This document shows, in pieces, positions 16,285-25,177 of a stretch of 64,000 bases of DNA (its first letter is position 1; each line of letters begins with the position of its first letter). Origin of the DNA: Hafnia alvei (GTDB taxonomy: Bacteria; Pseudomonadota; Gammaproteobacteria; Enterobacterales; Enterobacteriaceae); NCBI RefSeq assembly GCF_964063325.1, contig NZ_OZ061315.1, positions 3,038,001 through 3,102,000 of the forward strand, given 5' to 3'. The notes under the pieces are model-generated. The model made no database searches. It saw only the letters and a list, made by a program, of their open reading frames with translations, and was not told the origin of the DNA. The position numbers were made by a program, and so were the translations under genes.

Positions 16285-16900
16285 AAATTCACCTTGCTAT
16301 CCATAAAGATAAAACAATCCATTTTTTAGTTCACACATGCGTAAAGCCAAAATGCATGAGTGCTAACCACCAATAAATTATATGTATGAATTACAATTTT
16401 GGAATACATAAAAATTTAATTCATTTGTTAGTCACAATAAATATTGAAAATAAAATTCAAATTAACAATCTATCCAATTAACACATTTCTGTTAAGAAAC
16501 TAGCCTCTAGCGTTTTAAATGCATCAATAAGGCATACCTAAACGATTAAAGCAGCAAAGAAAAAATCATTTTTTGGCCAATTGCATAACGCTAAAACGAG
16601 CAGATTAATTTAAATATGGCGACATAGAATAAGTATAAAGAAAAAAACCGATACAGCCGTATGTAACATAAGTAAAAATTACGTTGCATACATTCACCTA
16701 AATATCCATAATGATAAAACTCCGTTATTTAGCAATGCATTAATGATTGCTTAATGCATTCCAAACATGCATCGATTATATTCATTTATTATGATTTTGA
16801 AATACATGGAATTTTAATTCATTTGTTAGCAGGAATAAAAGGAAGGGACTCATAAATTAATACTATAAAAAAATCAACACAGAACACTCATTCATAACAA
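16285..16900. repeat. AT-rich fimbrial control region with a diverged 145-bp direct duplication
   Basis: No gene is present. Two related segments lie in the same orientation about 400 bp apart: 16282-16431 begins CAT..ATTCACC..TATCCATAA.GATAAAA and ends TTAATTCATTTGTTAG; 16687-16829 repeats the same landmarks with small differences. The first copy abuts the pilin start codon, so this is a duplication of the pilin 5' flanking or promoter region. The region has runs of A and T typical of H-NS-bound fimbrial promoters. No inverted repeats marking a phase-variable invertible switch were seen. Confidence 0.65.
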
Positions 16901-16925
16901 ACTCTGAGCAAAATTTACTCAGAGT
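16901..16925 (-). terminator. menE terminator
   Basis: ACTCTGAG (16901-16908) pairs perfectly with CTCAGAGT (16918-16925) just beyond the menE stop codon. Downstream in the menE direction the sequence is TTTGTTATG, a modest U-tract. Confidence 0.6.
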
Positions 16926-16930
16926 TTTTG

Positions 16931-18313
16931 CTATAGGTTAGATAGCCACATTGCTATTTGCTTACGCGAGATTTTAATCCCCCCCTGTTTTAGGGCTTCG
17001 GGGAGAAGGTAGTAACGAATAGGCTGTTGGAAACGGGCTAGCTTTCCTTGAATCCACTGAGCCAGCGAGGACAAATCCAGCGCTTCTCGGGTTTCAATAA
17101 CCGCAACTGGCCGCTGACCAAACTCACAATCGTCCACCGGCAGCACAAACGCCTGCTGAATATCGGGGTGAGTCAGCAGAACACGTTCGACATCTTCTGG
17201 CTGAATGCCCTCGCCACCGCTGAAAAACAGGTTGTCGAGTCGGCCAATAATTCTCAACTCACCATTTTGCATCTCGCCGCGATCGCGGGTATGAAACCAA
17301 CCGTCCGCGTCGGCTAAGGGGAATAAATGCCCATCGCGCCAGTAACCCGATGCCATGTTATCGCCCCGCAGTAGGATCTCGCCGTCAGCCAGCATCAGTT
17401 CACGCCCCGTAAGCGGCAACCCCACGCCAGGCAAAGCATCGGCGCGTTTAGCACACACGGTTGACGCCATCTCGGTCAAACCATAACCACACCAGCAGCG
17501 GATACCACGAGCTTCCGCCTGCTGGGTTAAATCAACCGGGATCATCGCACCACCGAGCAAAACGTCTTTCAGCGTCAACGTCGTTTCAGGCTGATTCAGC
17601 AAGCGCCACAGCTGAGTCGGCACTAATGAAGCATGAGTACAGCCACGTAGAGCCTCATCCAGCGGATGCATATTGCGCACCGCCAAGCTCGCGCCGGCAA
17701 GCAACCAGCGCCACACGATGCCTTGCCCAGACACGTGGAATAATGGCAATGAAAGCAGCCAGCTATCGTCTTGCTCTAAGGGCATCAATGACAAGACACC
17801 CGCCGCGCTAGACAGATGCGCCTGAAAACTATGTGCGGCGGCTTTCGGCATTCCCGTTGACCCTGAGGTTAGCGTCAGCGTTGCTAAGCGCTGCGCTTGC
17901 CACGACGGTAATTCAACAGGATCAGCATCCGACGCGCTCAGCACCGCAATACCGTTTGGCCAGCGGAACTCACCGTCTGGGCTATAGCCATAATCAACAT
18001 TGAGCTGGGGCAACAGTTCGCTCAGCAGAGCGTCGGGCAACTGCGGATTAAGCGGCAGAACCCGTGCACCACATTGCAAAACGGCTAAATAAGCCAGCAG
18101 CAGCTCAGCGCTATTCTTGCCGCGAACGGCGACGATGGCATCAGCAGTGACGCCTTGGTGCATAAAGCTCGACGCTAACTGACCGATCTTTTGACTCAAA
18201 ACCCGCCAACTCACCGGCGTGCTTTCTAGAAGCAACGCCGTATGTTCGGGGGTGTGACTGGCCCAGTGCTGCCAAGGCCAGTCGGTAAACGCAGGATAAA
18301 TCTTTGCTGTCAT
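16931..18313 (-). CDS. menE: 2-succinylbenzoate--CoA ligase MenE
   Basis: MenE adenylates o-succinylbenzoate and joins it to CoA in menaquinone synthesis. The 460-residue protein belongs to the ANL superfamily: the P-loop-like LTLTSGSTGMPKAA, CGYGLTEMAST, TRDRGEM and the C-terminal GIKISRKQI lysine region are all present. I favour the ATG at 18313, two bases after the menC stop, because it begins near the E. coli start; an in-frame ATG at 18334 would add seven residues overlapping menC. It is the last gene of menD-H-B-C-E. Confidence 0.95.
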   Translation of the reverse strand: MTAKIYPAFTDWPWQHWASHTPEHTALLLESTPVSWRVLSQKIGQLASSFMHQGVTADAIVAVRGKNSAELLLAYLAVLQCGARVLPLNPQLPDALLSELLPQLNVDYGYSPDGEFRWPNGIAVLSASDADPVELPSWQAQRLATLTLTSGSTGMPKAAAHSFQAHLSSAAGVLSLMPLEQDDSWLLSLPLFHVSGQGIVWRWLLAGASLAVRNMHPLDEALRGCTHASLVPTQLWRLLNQPETTLTLKDVLLGGAMIPVDLTQQAEARGIRCWCGYGLTEMASTVCAKRADALPGVGLPLTGRELMLADGEILLRGDNMASGYWRDGHLFPLADADGWFHTRDRGEMQNGELRIIGRLDNLFFSGGEGIQPEDVERVLLTHPDIQQAFVLPVDDCEFGQRPVAVIETREALDLSSLAQWIQGKLARFQQPIRYYLLPEALKQGGIKISRKQIAMWLSNL

Positions 18314-18314
18314 G

Positions 18315-19286
18315 CTAAGAACGCCATACCACATCTAATGAAGAAACGTCCTGCAACGGCAAGCTGTTTTCCGGCCAAGGGCGGATAAGCTGCGCCTGCA
18401 TCAAATCTAACGTATCCAAACCGGGTACCGTATTCGGCGTCAACCATGCCGCCACGTGCGCCAGTTGAGTTAGACCAAGGCTAGACTCGATGCTGGAGCT
18501 AATCACCGCGTCTAGCCCCACTTGATGCGCCTGTGAAATTAGCTGCTGACAGCGCTGCAAACTGCCGGTTAAGGTCGGTTTAATCACAATGGCCGCCACG
18601 CCCTCTTCGGCTTCAACGCGAAAATCGGGCTCACGCACGCTTTCATCCCACGCAATCGCAATGCCGGTTTGGCGCGCAAAATCACGCGACTCATCGCGGG
18701 TTTTGCACGGTTCTTCCAGAAACGCGATACGGTTGCGCCATTCAGGATTCACATATTTGGCAAATCCATCGGCTTTAGCCCGTGTCCAGCTGCGGTTGGC
18801 ATCCAAACGCAGTTTCAGATCGGGCAGCGCTTCGAGCAGCACGTTAACCACCATGCCGTCGCGTACCGCTTCGTACAAACCGACTTTCACCTTGGCCACT
18901 TTCTCGCCGGGAATAGCTTGCAGCACCGCAAACAGTTCGTCAGGGTCGCCGGAGCACAGAGGCGCTTTGCGATAGTTAGCTTCCGTTGGCAGCAAGCCTG
19001 AAAGCTCAGCCAACGCGCAGCTCAAACCAAACGCCACTGAAGGTAGCGCATTGTCAGTTAGCTGCTGACCTGCGGCCCACTGCTGCAAATCAGCCAGCGC
19101 AGCTTCCTGTGCCTGTTCGAGCGTCTCATCACTAAACTCAGGCAAAGGGGCGATTTCGCCCCAACCTTCCTGTTCACCCTCGCGCAGGCACACTATCAAC
19201 CCGTCACGAGTTTTTAGCCGCTGGTTGCGCAGAATGACGCCTGCATCCATAGGCAGGCTGTAACGGTAAAGTGTGACCTGTCGCAT
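18315..19286 (-). CDS. menC: o-Succinylbenzoate synthase MenC
   Basis: MenC dehydrates SHCHC to o-succinylbenzoate and belongs to the enolase superfamily. The 323-residue protein has the catalytic lysine in KVKVGLYE and metal ligands in LRLDANRSW and LEEPCK, followed by WDES. The start overlaps the menB stop by one base (TAATG). Confidence 0.96.
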   Translation of the reverse strand: MRQVTLYRYSLPMDAGVILRNQRLKTRDGLIVCLREGEQEGWGEIAPLPEFSDETLEQAQEAALADLQQWAAGQQLTDNALPSVAFGLSCALAELSGLLPTEANYRKAPLCSGDPDELFAVLQAIPGEKVAKVKVGLYEAVRDGMVVNVLLEALPDLKLRLDANRSWTRAKADGFAKYVNPEWRNRIAFLEEPCKTRDESRDFARQTGIAIAWDESVREPDFRVEAEEGVAAIVIKPTLTGSLQRCQQLISQAHQVGLDAVISSSIESSLGLTQLAHVAAWLTPNTVPGLDTLDLMQAQLIRPWPENSLPLQDVSSLDVVWRS

Positions 19287-20143
19287 TACGGATTACGCTT
19301 GAATTTAGAGAAATCGGGTTCACGTTTTTCGTTAAACGCGTTGCGCCCTTCCTGACCTTCATCGGTCATGTAGAACAGCATGGTTGCGTTACCTGCCAAC
19401 TCTTGTAGACCGGCTTGACCGTCGCAGTCTGCGTTCAAGGCAGCTTTCAGGCAGCGCAGCGCCATTGGGCTATTGCGCAGCATTTCACGACACCAGCGCA
19501 CGGTTTCTTTTTCCAGATCGGCTAAAGGCACCACGGTGTTAACCAAGCCCATATCCAACGCTTCTTGTGCGTTGTACTGACGGCACAGGAACCAGATTTC
19601 GCGTGCTTTTTTCTGGCCGACGATACGCGCCATATAAGAAGCACCCCAGCCACCGTCGAAGGAACCGACTTTAGGCCCGGTCTGACCAAAGACCGCATTT
19701 TCTGCTGCAATGGTCAAATCGCACATCATGTGCAGCACGTGACCGCCACCGATGGAGTAACCCGCTACCGCCGCCACAACGGGTTTAGGACAGGTACGGA
19801 TCTGACGCTGGAAATCCAGCACGTTCAGGTGATGAGTGCCGCTGGCATCTTTATAGCCGCCGTAGTCGCCGCGAACCTTTTGGTCACCGCCGGAGCAAAA
19901 CGCTTTATCGCCTGCGCCGGTTAGAATGATGGTGCCGATATGGTCGTCATAGCGCGCATCAGACATGGCCTGAATCATCTCTTTAACCGTCTGAGGGCGG
20001 AAAGCGTTGCGCACCTGCGGGCGGTTGATGGTGATTTTAGCGATACCGTCTGCCGATTTATGGTAGAGAATATCTTCAAAATCAGCAGAGCAGTCCTGCC
20101 ACTCAATCGGTGCATACAGCTCTTGTTCGCTTGGATACAGCAT
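19286..20143 (-). CDS. menB: 1,4-Dihydroxy-2-naphthoyl-CoA synthase MenB
   Basis: MenB closes the naphthoquinone ring of menaquinone (crotonase superfamily). Starting at the ATG at 20143 gives 285 residues, the E. coli length, beginning MLYPSEQELYAPIEWQDCS. The open frame extends further upstream through the menH gene end, but that part is not family-like. Motifs include INRPQVRNAFRP, CSGGDQKVRGDYGGY and the oxyanion-hole VAGYSIGGGHVL. It starts 13 bases after the menH stop. Confidence 0.96.
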   Translation of the reverse strand: MLYPSEQELYAPIEWQDCSADFEDILYHKSADGIAKITINRPQVRNAFRPQTVKEMIQAMSDARYDDHIGTIILTGAGDKAFCSGGDQKVRGDYGGYKDASGTHHLNVLDFQRQIRTCPKPVVAAVAGYSIGGGHVLHMMCDLTIAAENAVFGQTGPKVGSFDGGWGASYMARIVGQKKAREIWFLCRQYNAQEALDMGLVNTVVPLADLEKETVRWCREMLRNSPMALRCLKAALNADCDGQAGLQELAGNATMLFYMTDEGQEGRNAFNEKREPDFSKFKRNP

Positions 20144-20156
20144 AGTCAGATTCCTG

Positions 20157-20948
20157 TTAAAGAAGTGGGGTAAAAAAGTCGCGCACCTGAGCAACAAACT
20201 CGTCAGGATTGGCGCGATGTGCGTTATGTCCGGCGTCTGTAATAACACGTACCGGCAAATCAGATTCGGCGGCAAGCTGCTGAAACTTAGCGTCACGCTC
20301 GCCGCATAAATAGATAAACGGAACCGCCAGCGTTTTTAGCTGCGCGGTAAGTCGCGGCTGTTTGCCCAACGACGTTGACTCAAGCATTGTAGCCAAAGGC
20401 TCGCCGTTCTGCGCCGCGCGTAATGTAATCAAACGGTGACGCTCATGTTCACTCAGCTCGGCAAATACTGGCTGCTGATACCATGCCTGAAGAACATCCG
20501 ACATCGGCTGTTGCCGAAAACGCTCGGCCCAGCGTGCGTCGTTTTCAATTCTGGCCACCCGCTCAGCTTGCGTTTTCAGCCCCGGATTACCGCCTTCCAC
20601 CAGCAAGGCTTTTAATCCTTTGGGATGCTGGGCTGCGTGGTACATCGCCACCCGCCCGCCCAATGAATAGCCAATAAGCGCATAGGATGAAATATCATAA
20701 TGCGCCAAGGTGTCACGCAAAGCGGCATCGACGGCGGTAAAACCGTCTGCGCAGAGCTGCGCCGAACGACCGTGGCCGGGGAGATCAACCAGCAGATGTG
20801 AAAACTCGGGCAGCTGAGAGGCAAAATCTCGCCACTCGCTGCCTTCGCCCAGAAAACCATGCAACCAGACTAAAGTCAGAGAAGATCCCGCCTGCGTTTG
20901 AGCCGCAATGTTTGAACCGCAAAGGAGGTATGTCGCGGCCAAAATCAC
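20157..20948 (-). CDS. menH: SHCHC synthase MenH
   Basis: MenH is an alpha/beta hydrolase-fold lyase that eliminates pyruvate from SEPHCHC to give SHCHC. The 263-residue protein shows the nucleophile elbow GYSLGG, an N-terminal LHGFLGEGSEW, and the catalytic histidine in DAGHNAHRANP. Its start overlaps the menD stop by four bases (ATGA). Confidence 0.94.
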   Translation of the reverse strand: MILAATYLLCGSNIAAQTQAGSSLTLVWLHGFLGEGSEWRDFASQLPEFSHLLVDLPGHGRSAQLCADGFTAVDAALRDTLAHYDISSYALIGYSLGGRVAMYHAAQHPKGLKALLVEGGNPGLKTQAERVARIENDARWAERFRQQPMSDVLQAWYQQPVFAELSEHERHRLITLRAAQNGEPLATMLESTSLGKQPRLTAQLKTLAVPFIYLCGERDAKFQQLAAESDLPVRVITDAGHNAHRANPDEFVAQVRDFFTPLL

Positions 20949-22624
20949 AGCGCTTTTACCTGAGCAAGCAGATCGCCCAGCGTTTCCGCGCCTTCACTAG
21001 GAGAAACCTGCAGCTCAATGAGCGTGGCCCCCGTACGACGCCAGCCTTGCTGCACCGCATCAACCAGATCATCCCAACTTTGTGGCTGGGCATAGGCCAG
21101 TTTGAACATCGCGGCGGCATGCTGGAACTCCACGTCCTGCGGCATCAGATAAAAGCGTTCACGCTCAGCTTCTGGCGTTGGCAGCATAGAGAAAATCTGT
21201 CCGCCATTGTTATTTACCACGATAAATACCGTCGGCGCAGAACAGTGGCGCAAAAGCGCTAAGGCATTGAGATCGTAAAGCGCGGAGAGATCGCCAACGA
21301 TCGCCAGCGTCGGTTTCGCCGTGGCGCGCTGTACGCCCGCCGCAGTAGAAATCAACCCATCGATGCCGCTTGCGCCACGGTTGCTATAAACCGGATACCC
21401 AGCAGGAAGTTGGGCAAACGCATCAATCAGTCGAACAATCAGGCTATTACCGACGAACAGCTGACCATTCTCAGGCAATAATTCAGGGATGCGCTGCGCC
21501 ACCTGCGCCTCGCCAAAATGCTCATCCAGATATTCAGTCACGCACTGCTGGGCAGTATCTGCCAACAGTTCCAGCTCCGGTGCCCACGGAGCACGTGGCT
21601 GCGCGGGGTGCAGCGCCAACCAATCCGCGATAGACGCGATCACGCGGCGACCATAGTGATTCGCAGGATCCAATCGCCCTTCTAACGGATCAATCAGCCA
21701 ATATTCTTGCGGTTGGCTGCTTGCCTGCCACTGCAACAGACGCTTGCCCGTCAGGCTACTGCCGAACTGGATAACCACCTGCGCCTGCTCCAATAATGCC
21801 TGAGCTTTTGGGTTGGCCAGCCATAAATCCGCACACGGCAAAGGTTGACCGCTCTGCGATAAAACATCGCCAATCAGCGGCCAGCCGAGCAGTTCAGCCC
21901 ATTGAGAAACTTGATCGCCCTCTTCGGCGCTCATTCTGCCCGCTAAGATCACACCGCGTTTTTGCCGCCAGTAAAACCAGTCGGGCTGTTTTACCGCAGT
22001 GCGCGCATGCAGATCTGTCTCACGCAGCCACGGACGAGGATCTTGCCACCATTCGCCCAGCGTTTTCGACCACGCATCGGCGGAACCATCGTCATCACCA
22101 TACAGCGGTTCAGCAAAAGGACAGTTCACATGCAATGCACCATGGCTCAGCTGCGCCATCGCGCTATCAATGGCCGAAGCCAGCCAGCGAGCGGGAATAT
22201 CAGGCGTCGGCCTTGGCAGGTTCAGAGTTTGTTTAGGATGAGATGCAAAAATGCCGTTTTGACGAATGGCCTGATTGGCGCCGCAGTCGATAAGCTCTGG
22301 CGGACGATCGGCGGTCAGCATAACCAGACGTTCGCCGGTCAGGCCCGCCTCAATCAGAGCAGGGTACAGATTCGCAACCGCCGTGCCCGATGTGACGATA
22401 ACGGCAACCGGTTCGCCGGAAGCTTTCGCCAGCCCAAGCGCTAAATGGCCCAAGCCACGCTCATCAAAATGCGTATGACAAATAAGCTGGGAATTAGCCG
22501 CCGCCGCAAGCGTCAGTGGCGTAGAACGGGAGCCGGGAGCAATACAGATATGGCGAACACCGTGGCGGGTTAACGCCTCCAGTAACAACGCGGCCCAGTG
22601 GCGGTTAAATACACTTGTCGACAT
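20945..22624 (-). CDS. menD: SEPHCHC synthase MenD
   Basis: MenD is a thiamine-diphosphate enzyme that couples 2-oxoglutarate to isochorismate, the first committed step of menaquinone synthesis. The 559-residue protein has the N-terminal ThDP-binding region (ICIAPGSRSTPLT; HTHFDERGLG), and the C-terminal GDLSALYDLNAL...NNNGGQIFS motif for magnesium and diphosphate. In E. coli menF precedes menD directly; here menF is 6.2 kb away, beyond the cmt operon. The 290 bp upstream must therefore contain its own promoter unless cmt transcripts read through. Confidence 0.96.
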   Translation of the reverse strand: MSTSVFNRHWAALLLEALTRHGVRHICIAPGSRSTPLTLAAAANSQLICHTHFDERGLGHLALGLAKASGEPVAVIVTSGTAVANLYPALIEAGLTGERLVMLTADRPPELIDCGANQAIRQNGIFASHPKQTLNLPRPTPDIPARWLASAIDSAMAQLSHGALHVNCPFAEPLYGDDDGSADAWSKTLGEWWQDPRPWLRETDLHARTAVKQPDWFYWRQKRGVILAGRMSAEEGDQVSQWAELLGWPLIGDVLSQSGQPLPCADLWLANPKAQALLEQAQVVIQFGSSLTGKRLLQWQASSQPQEYWLIDPLEGRLDPANHYGRRVIASIADWLALHPAQPRAPWAPELELLADTAQQCVTEYLDEHFGEAQVAQRIPELLPENGQLFVGNSLIVRLIDAFAQLPAGYPVYSNRGASGIDGLISTAAGVQRATAKPTLAIVGDLSALYDLNALALLRHCSAPTVFIVVNNNGGQIFSMLPTPEAERERFYLMPQDVEFQHAAAMFKLAYAQPQSWDDLVDAVQQGWRRTGATLIELQVSPSEGAETLGDLLAQVKAL

Positions 22625-22866
22625 GGCGGCTCAGCAGTCTGGTTAAAAAGGGTTTTCTCAGCTTAGTCCACCTACCGAAACCCATCTGAGCTCGAGAATG
22701 GTAAAGCCGTTAATTTGTTCGCAATTTGAAGGTCTTACAAAACTATGTCTTACAAAACCATAACGTAGAGTAACTTCATGTTTTTGAAAGAAAATCAAAA
22801 GGGATTACGCGTGCAACATGTTACACCAGCGAGCCCAAGACCACAATCAGCTAAGGGGAGTATATG

Positions 22867-22889
22867 AAGCCAGAGGATCCGTCTGGCTT
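22867..22889. terminator. Stem-loop after yggC
   Basis: AAGCCAGA (22867-22874) pairs with TCTGGCTT (22882-22889) in the gap between yggC and menD. The T-rich side faces the plus strand, so termination of the minus-strand cmt operon here is uncertain. Confidence 0.35.
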
Positions 22890-22914
22890 TTGGATTGAGA
22901 TGAGACGCTACAGA

Positions 22915-23637
22915 TTAGACAATAGAGGGAATAGAAGTGTGATAGCTCCCATCGGTTGCCATCTGCCAGCGCATGTCGGCCGTTAAGCTCTCATTGAGCA
23001 CCCGCTGTACGTTAGGCCCATCCGTCATGGCATAAAATGCTTCCGCATTTTCGCTGGATTGCCCACCAGCAACTTTACGCCCGACTAAGCGAGATTTAAG
23101 TAACTGCGGTGAGGCTGAAATAAACAGCGATACATCAGCGTAACGAGACAAATCCCTCCAGCCCTCCTCATTAAGCAGGAGCCAATTCCCCTCAACTACC
23201 ACAATCGGCGCTTTCACTTCGACCATATCCATCACCGGTTCATGTAGCTGGCGATCGTAAATCGGCCAGAGTGCATTAGGGTTTTGTAGCTGACCTAAAT
23301 AGCGTTGCAACAAGGCTAAATCAAAGGTTTCGGGAGCCCCTTTTTTGTGACTCAATCCTGCGATCTGCAAATCACGGTTATAATGGTGAAAACCATCCAT
23401 AGCGAGCCCTTGTAGCGCTGAAAGCTCAGGATACTGTTCGCTTAGCCATTGCCATAATCCACACAGCGTTGATTTCCCCACTCCCGGCGGAGCCGCCAGA
23501 AAAACGATAATTCGCCTTTCTAACAATTTTTGTTGCTGTGTTAAGTATTGAAGCCAAGGCAAATGGAGATGTTCAATTTCATCGTCTGAAAAATAGGCCG
23601 GATAAGTTAACCCATTAACGCTTAAATTAAGTTTCAT
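22915..23637 (-). CDS. yggC: YggC-like P-loop kinase
   Basis: The 240-residue protein has a Walker A sequence APPGVGKST, and MDGFHHYN, KGAPETFD, YDRQLHEPV and VEGNWLLL, as in the uridine kinase/pantothenate kinase-like YggC family. Its sugar substrate is not established. It is the last gene of the cmtB-cmtA-yggP-yggF-yggD-yggC operon, in the same gene order as in E. coli. A kinase, a dehydrogenase and a sugar bisphosphatase together suggest a pathway for a phosphorylated sugar alcohol. Confidence 0.85.
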   Translation of the reverse strand: MKLNLSVNGLTYPAYFSDDEIEHLHLPWLQYLTQQQKLLERRIIVFLAAPPGVGKSTLCGLWQWLSEQYPELSALQGLAMDGFHHYNRDLQIAGLSHKKGAPETFDLALLQRYLGQLQNPNALWPIYDRQLHEPVMDMVEVKAPIVVVEGNWLLLNEEGWRDLSRYADVSLFISASPQLLKSRLVGRKVAGGQSSENAEAFYAMTDGPNVQRVLNESLTADMRWQMATDGSYHTSIPSIV

Positions 23638-23640
23638 GCT

Positions 23641-24156
23641 TCAGGCTCTCGCAGGATCTAATTCTTTAACGATGGTCATTACGGCTAATGACAGGCTAGT
23701 TTTAATCAGAGAAATGCAACGCGTACGGCTATATATAGCGAAGTCTGCAAAGCGCATTTCATTAACAGCACGAACTGAAAAATCCGTCTCACTGATGGTG
23801 CGAAGATTATTAATAAACTCATAAACCATTTCATGATCGAAAGGCATCGTTTTCGCACGCGAGTAAATATATTCATTAAACTGAATAAAACTAAATATAT
23901 CTGCATAAACTTCTCTGCGCATCTGTCCCAAAGCATAGATCAACCGTAATGCAACATAGATATCGTCCAACGGACCTGCTTTGGCCAATAACGGCTTAAC
24001 AGCATACTCTTGGATATCAGGATCGCTGACAAATACGTAAGGTAAAAAATAACGTAATGTAGAATAAAGGATCTGATTTGCCTGAGCCATAAATCCACTA
24101 AGCTCTTTCTCCGACTCAAGCAGCTCAATAATTTTATCTTCATCCATCGATATCAT
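23641..24156 (-). CDS. yggD: MtlR-family regulator YggD
   Basis: The 171-residue all-helical protein resembles MtlR, the mannitol operon repressor, and E. coli YggD: AVKPLLAKAGPLDDIYVALRL and the C-terminal FADFAIYSRTR region are the conserved parts. MtlR-type proteins lack a classical DNA-binding domain and how they repress is unclear. The start at 24156 has GGGG upstream; an ATG three codons later is possible. It would be the local regulator of the cmt operon. Confidence 0.8.
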   Translation of the reverse strand: MISMDEDKIIELLESEKELSGFMAQANQILYSTLRYFLPYVFVSDPDIQEYAVKPLLAKAGPLDDIYVALRLIYALGQMRREVYADIFSFIQFNEYIYSRAKTMPFDHEMVYEFINNLRTISETDFSVRAVNEMRFADFAIYSRTRCISLIKTSLSLAVMTIVKELDPARA

Positions 24157-24194
24157 TGCGACCCCAAATAACCGTTGGCGATGTGGCTAACAAC

Positions 24195-25166
24195 TTACCT
24201 TTCATAAAGTGTATTTATTAAGCGCTGCGTTTTATCCATACCGTTTAAAAAGAGAGTTTGCGTTTGTAATTTCCCCTCTATTTTTCGCACGCCTTCGGTT
24301 AAATCCCCTTTAGTGACGCCGGTGGCCGAAAAAAGAATTTCGTCAGTATGGACCATTTGATTTAGGGTGTAAACGCGGTCAACCTCAACGCCCATTTGTG
24401 CACAACGTTGCCGTTCTTGCTGCGCAATCTCTTGATTATTGGCACTCCCACCTTTCGCTTCAACACTGTCAATCAGCATCGCTTGCATATCGCCTCCCAT
24501 CACCTTCACCGCACAGGCGGAAAGCACGCCTTCTGGCGCACCACCAACGGTGTACATCACATCCAACCCAGAATCCGGTTGGCATAGCATAATGCTGCCT
24601 GCCACGTCGCCATCGGGTAATACGCTAACCTTCACGCCTAGTCGATTGAGCCGTTGGATATCGTCACGGTGCCTTGGTTTATCCAATATCACCACTTGCA
24701 ATTGCGATAGTGGCTTAGCCAACTTTTCAGCGACAGCACGTAAATTCTCTTCCAGTGTGTGGTTAAGGTCGATAACCCCCTTAGCGTCAGGACAGACTGC
24801 CAGCTTACGCATATACATATCCGGCGCATGTAATAAGCAACCATAGGGCGCGAACGCCAAAACAGAAAGTGCGTTATGCTGCCCTACCGAGACCATACGT
24901 GTCCCTTCGATGGGATCTACCGCGATATCAATCTCCCGCCCCGTCCCTAGGCCCAGCGCCTCGCCAATGTATAGCATCGGCGCGCGATCGATTTCCCCCT
25001 CACCAATCACAATGCGTCCCCGCATGGGCATCTGATTCAAACTCTGACGCATTGCCGATACCGCTTCGCCATCAATTTGGTTTTTATCTCCGCAGCCGAT
25101 TAAGGGCCATGCAGCCAGTGCGGCCTGCTCCGTGGCGCGTAAAACACCGTAAGCCAATTGTTCCAT
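24195..25166 (-). CDS. yggF: Class II fructose-1,6-bisphosphatase paralogue YggF
   Basis: The 323-residue GlpX-like phosphatase has GCGDKNQIDGEAV, IGEGEID, the metal-binding DPIEGT and PDGDVAGSIM, as in class II FBPases. The E. coli homologue YggF hydrolyses fructose 1,6-bisphosphate in vitro; its role in this operon is unknown. I chose the ATG at 25166 because GGGAGG lies seven bases upstream and the product then aligns with the family; the open frame extends five codons earlier. Confidence 0.9.
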   Translation of the reverse strand: MEQLAYGVLRATEQAALAAWPLIGCGDKNQIDGEAVSAMRQSLNQMPMRGRIVIGEGEIDRAPMLYIGEALGLGTGREIDIAVDPIEGTRMVSVGQHNALSVLAFAPYGCLLHAPDMYMRKLAVCPDAKGVIDLNHTLEENLRAVAEKLAKPLSQLQVVILDKPRHRDDIQRLNRLGVKVSVLPDGDVAGSIMLCQPDSGLDVMYTVGGAPEGVLSACAVKVMGGDMQAMLIDSVEAKGGSANNQEIAQQERQRCAQMGVEVDRVYTLNQMVHTDEILFSATGVTKGDLTEGVRKIEGKLQTQTLFLNGMDKTQRLINTLYER

Positions 25167-25177
25167 GACAACCTCCC

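Noticed and set aside
16591..16689. A 32-codon minus-strand ORF starting at the second copy of the pilin 5' region
   Set aside because: I considered it as the remains of a lost pilin gene, but its peptide is not like a pilin signal sequence and it stops after 32 codons.
16285..16900. Invertible fim-type phase switch upstream of the pilin gene
   Set aside because: The repeats found are direct, not inverted, and no recombinase gene is nearby.
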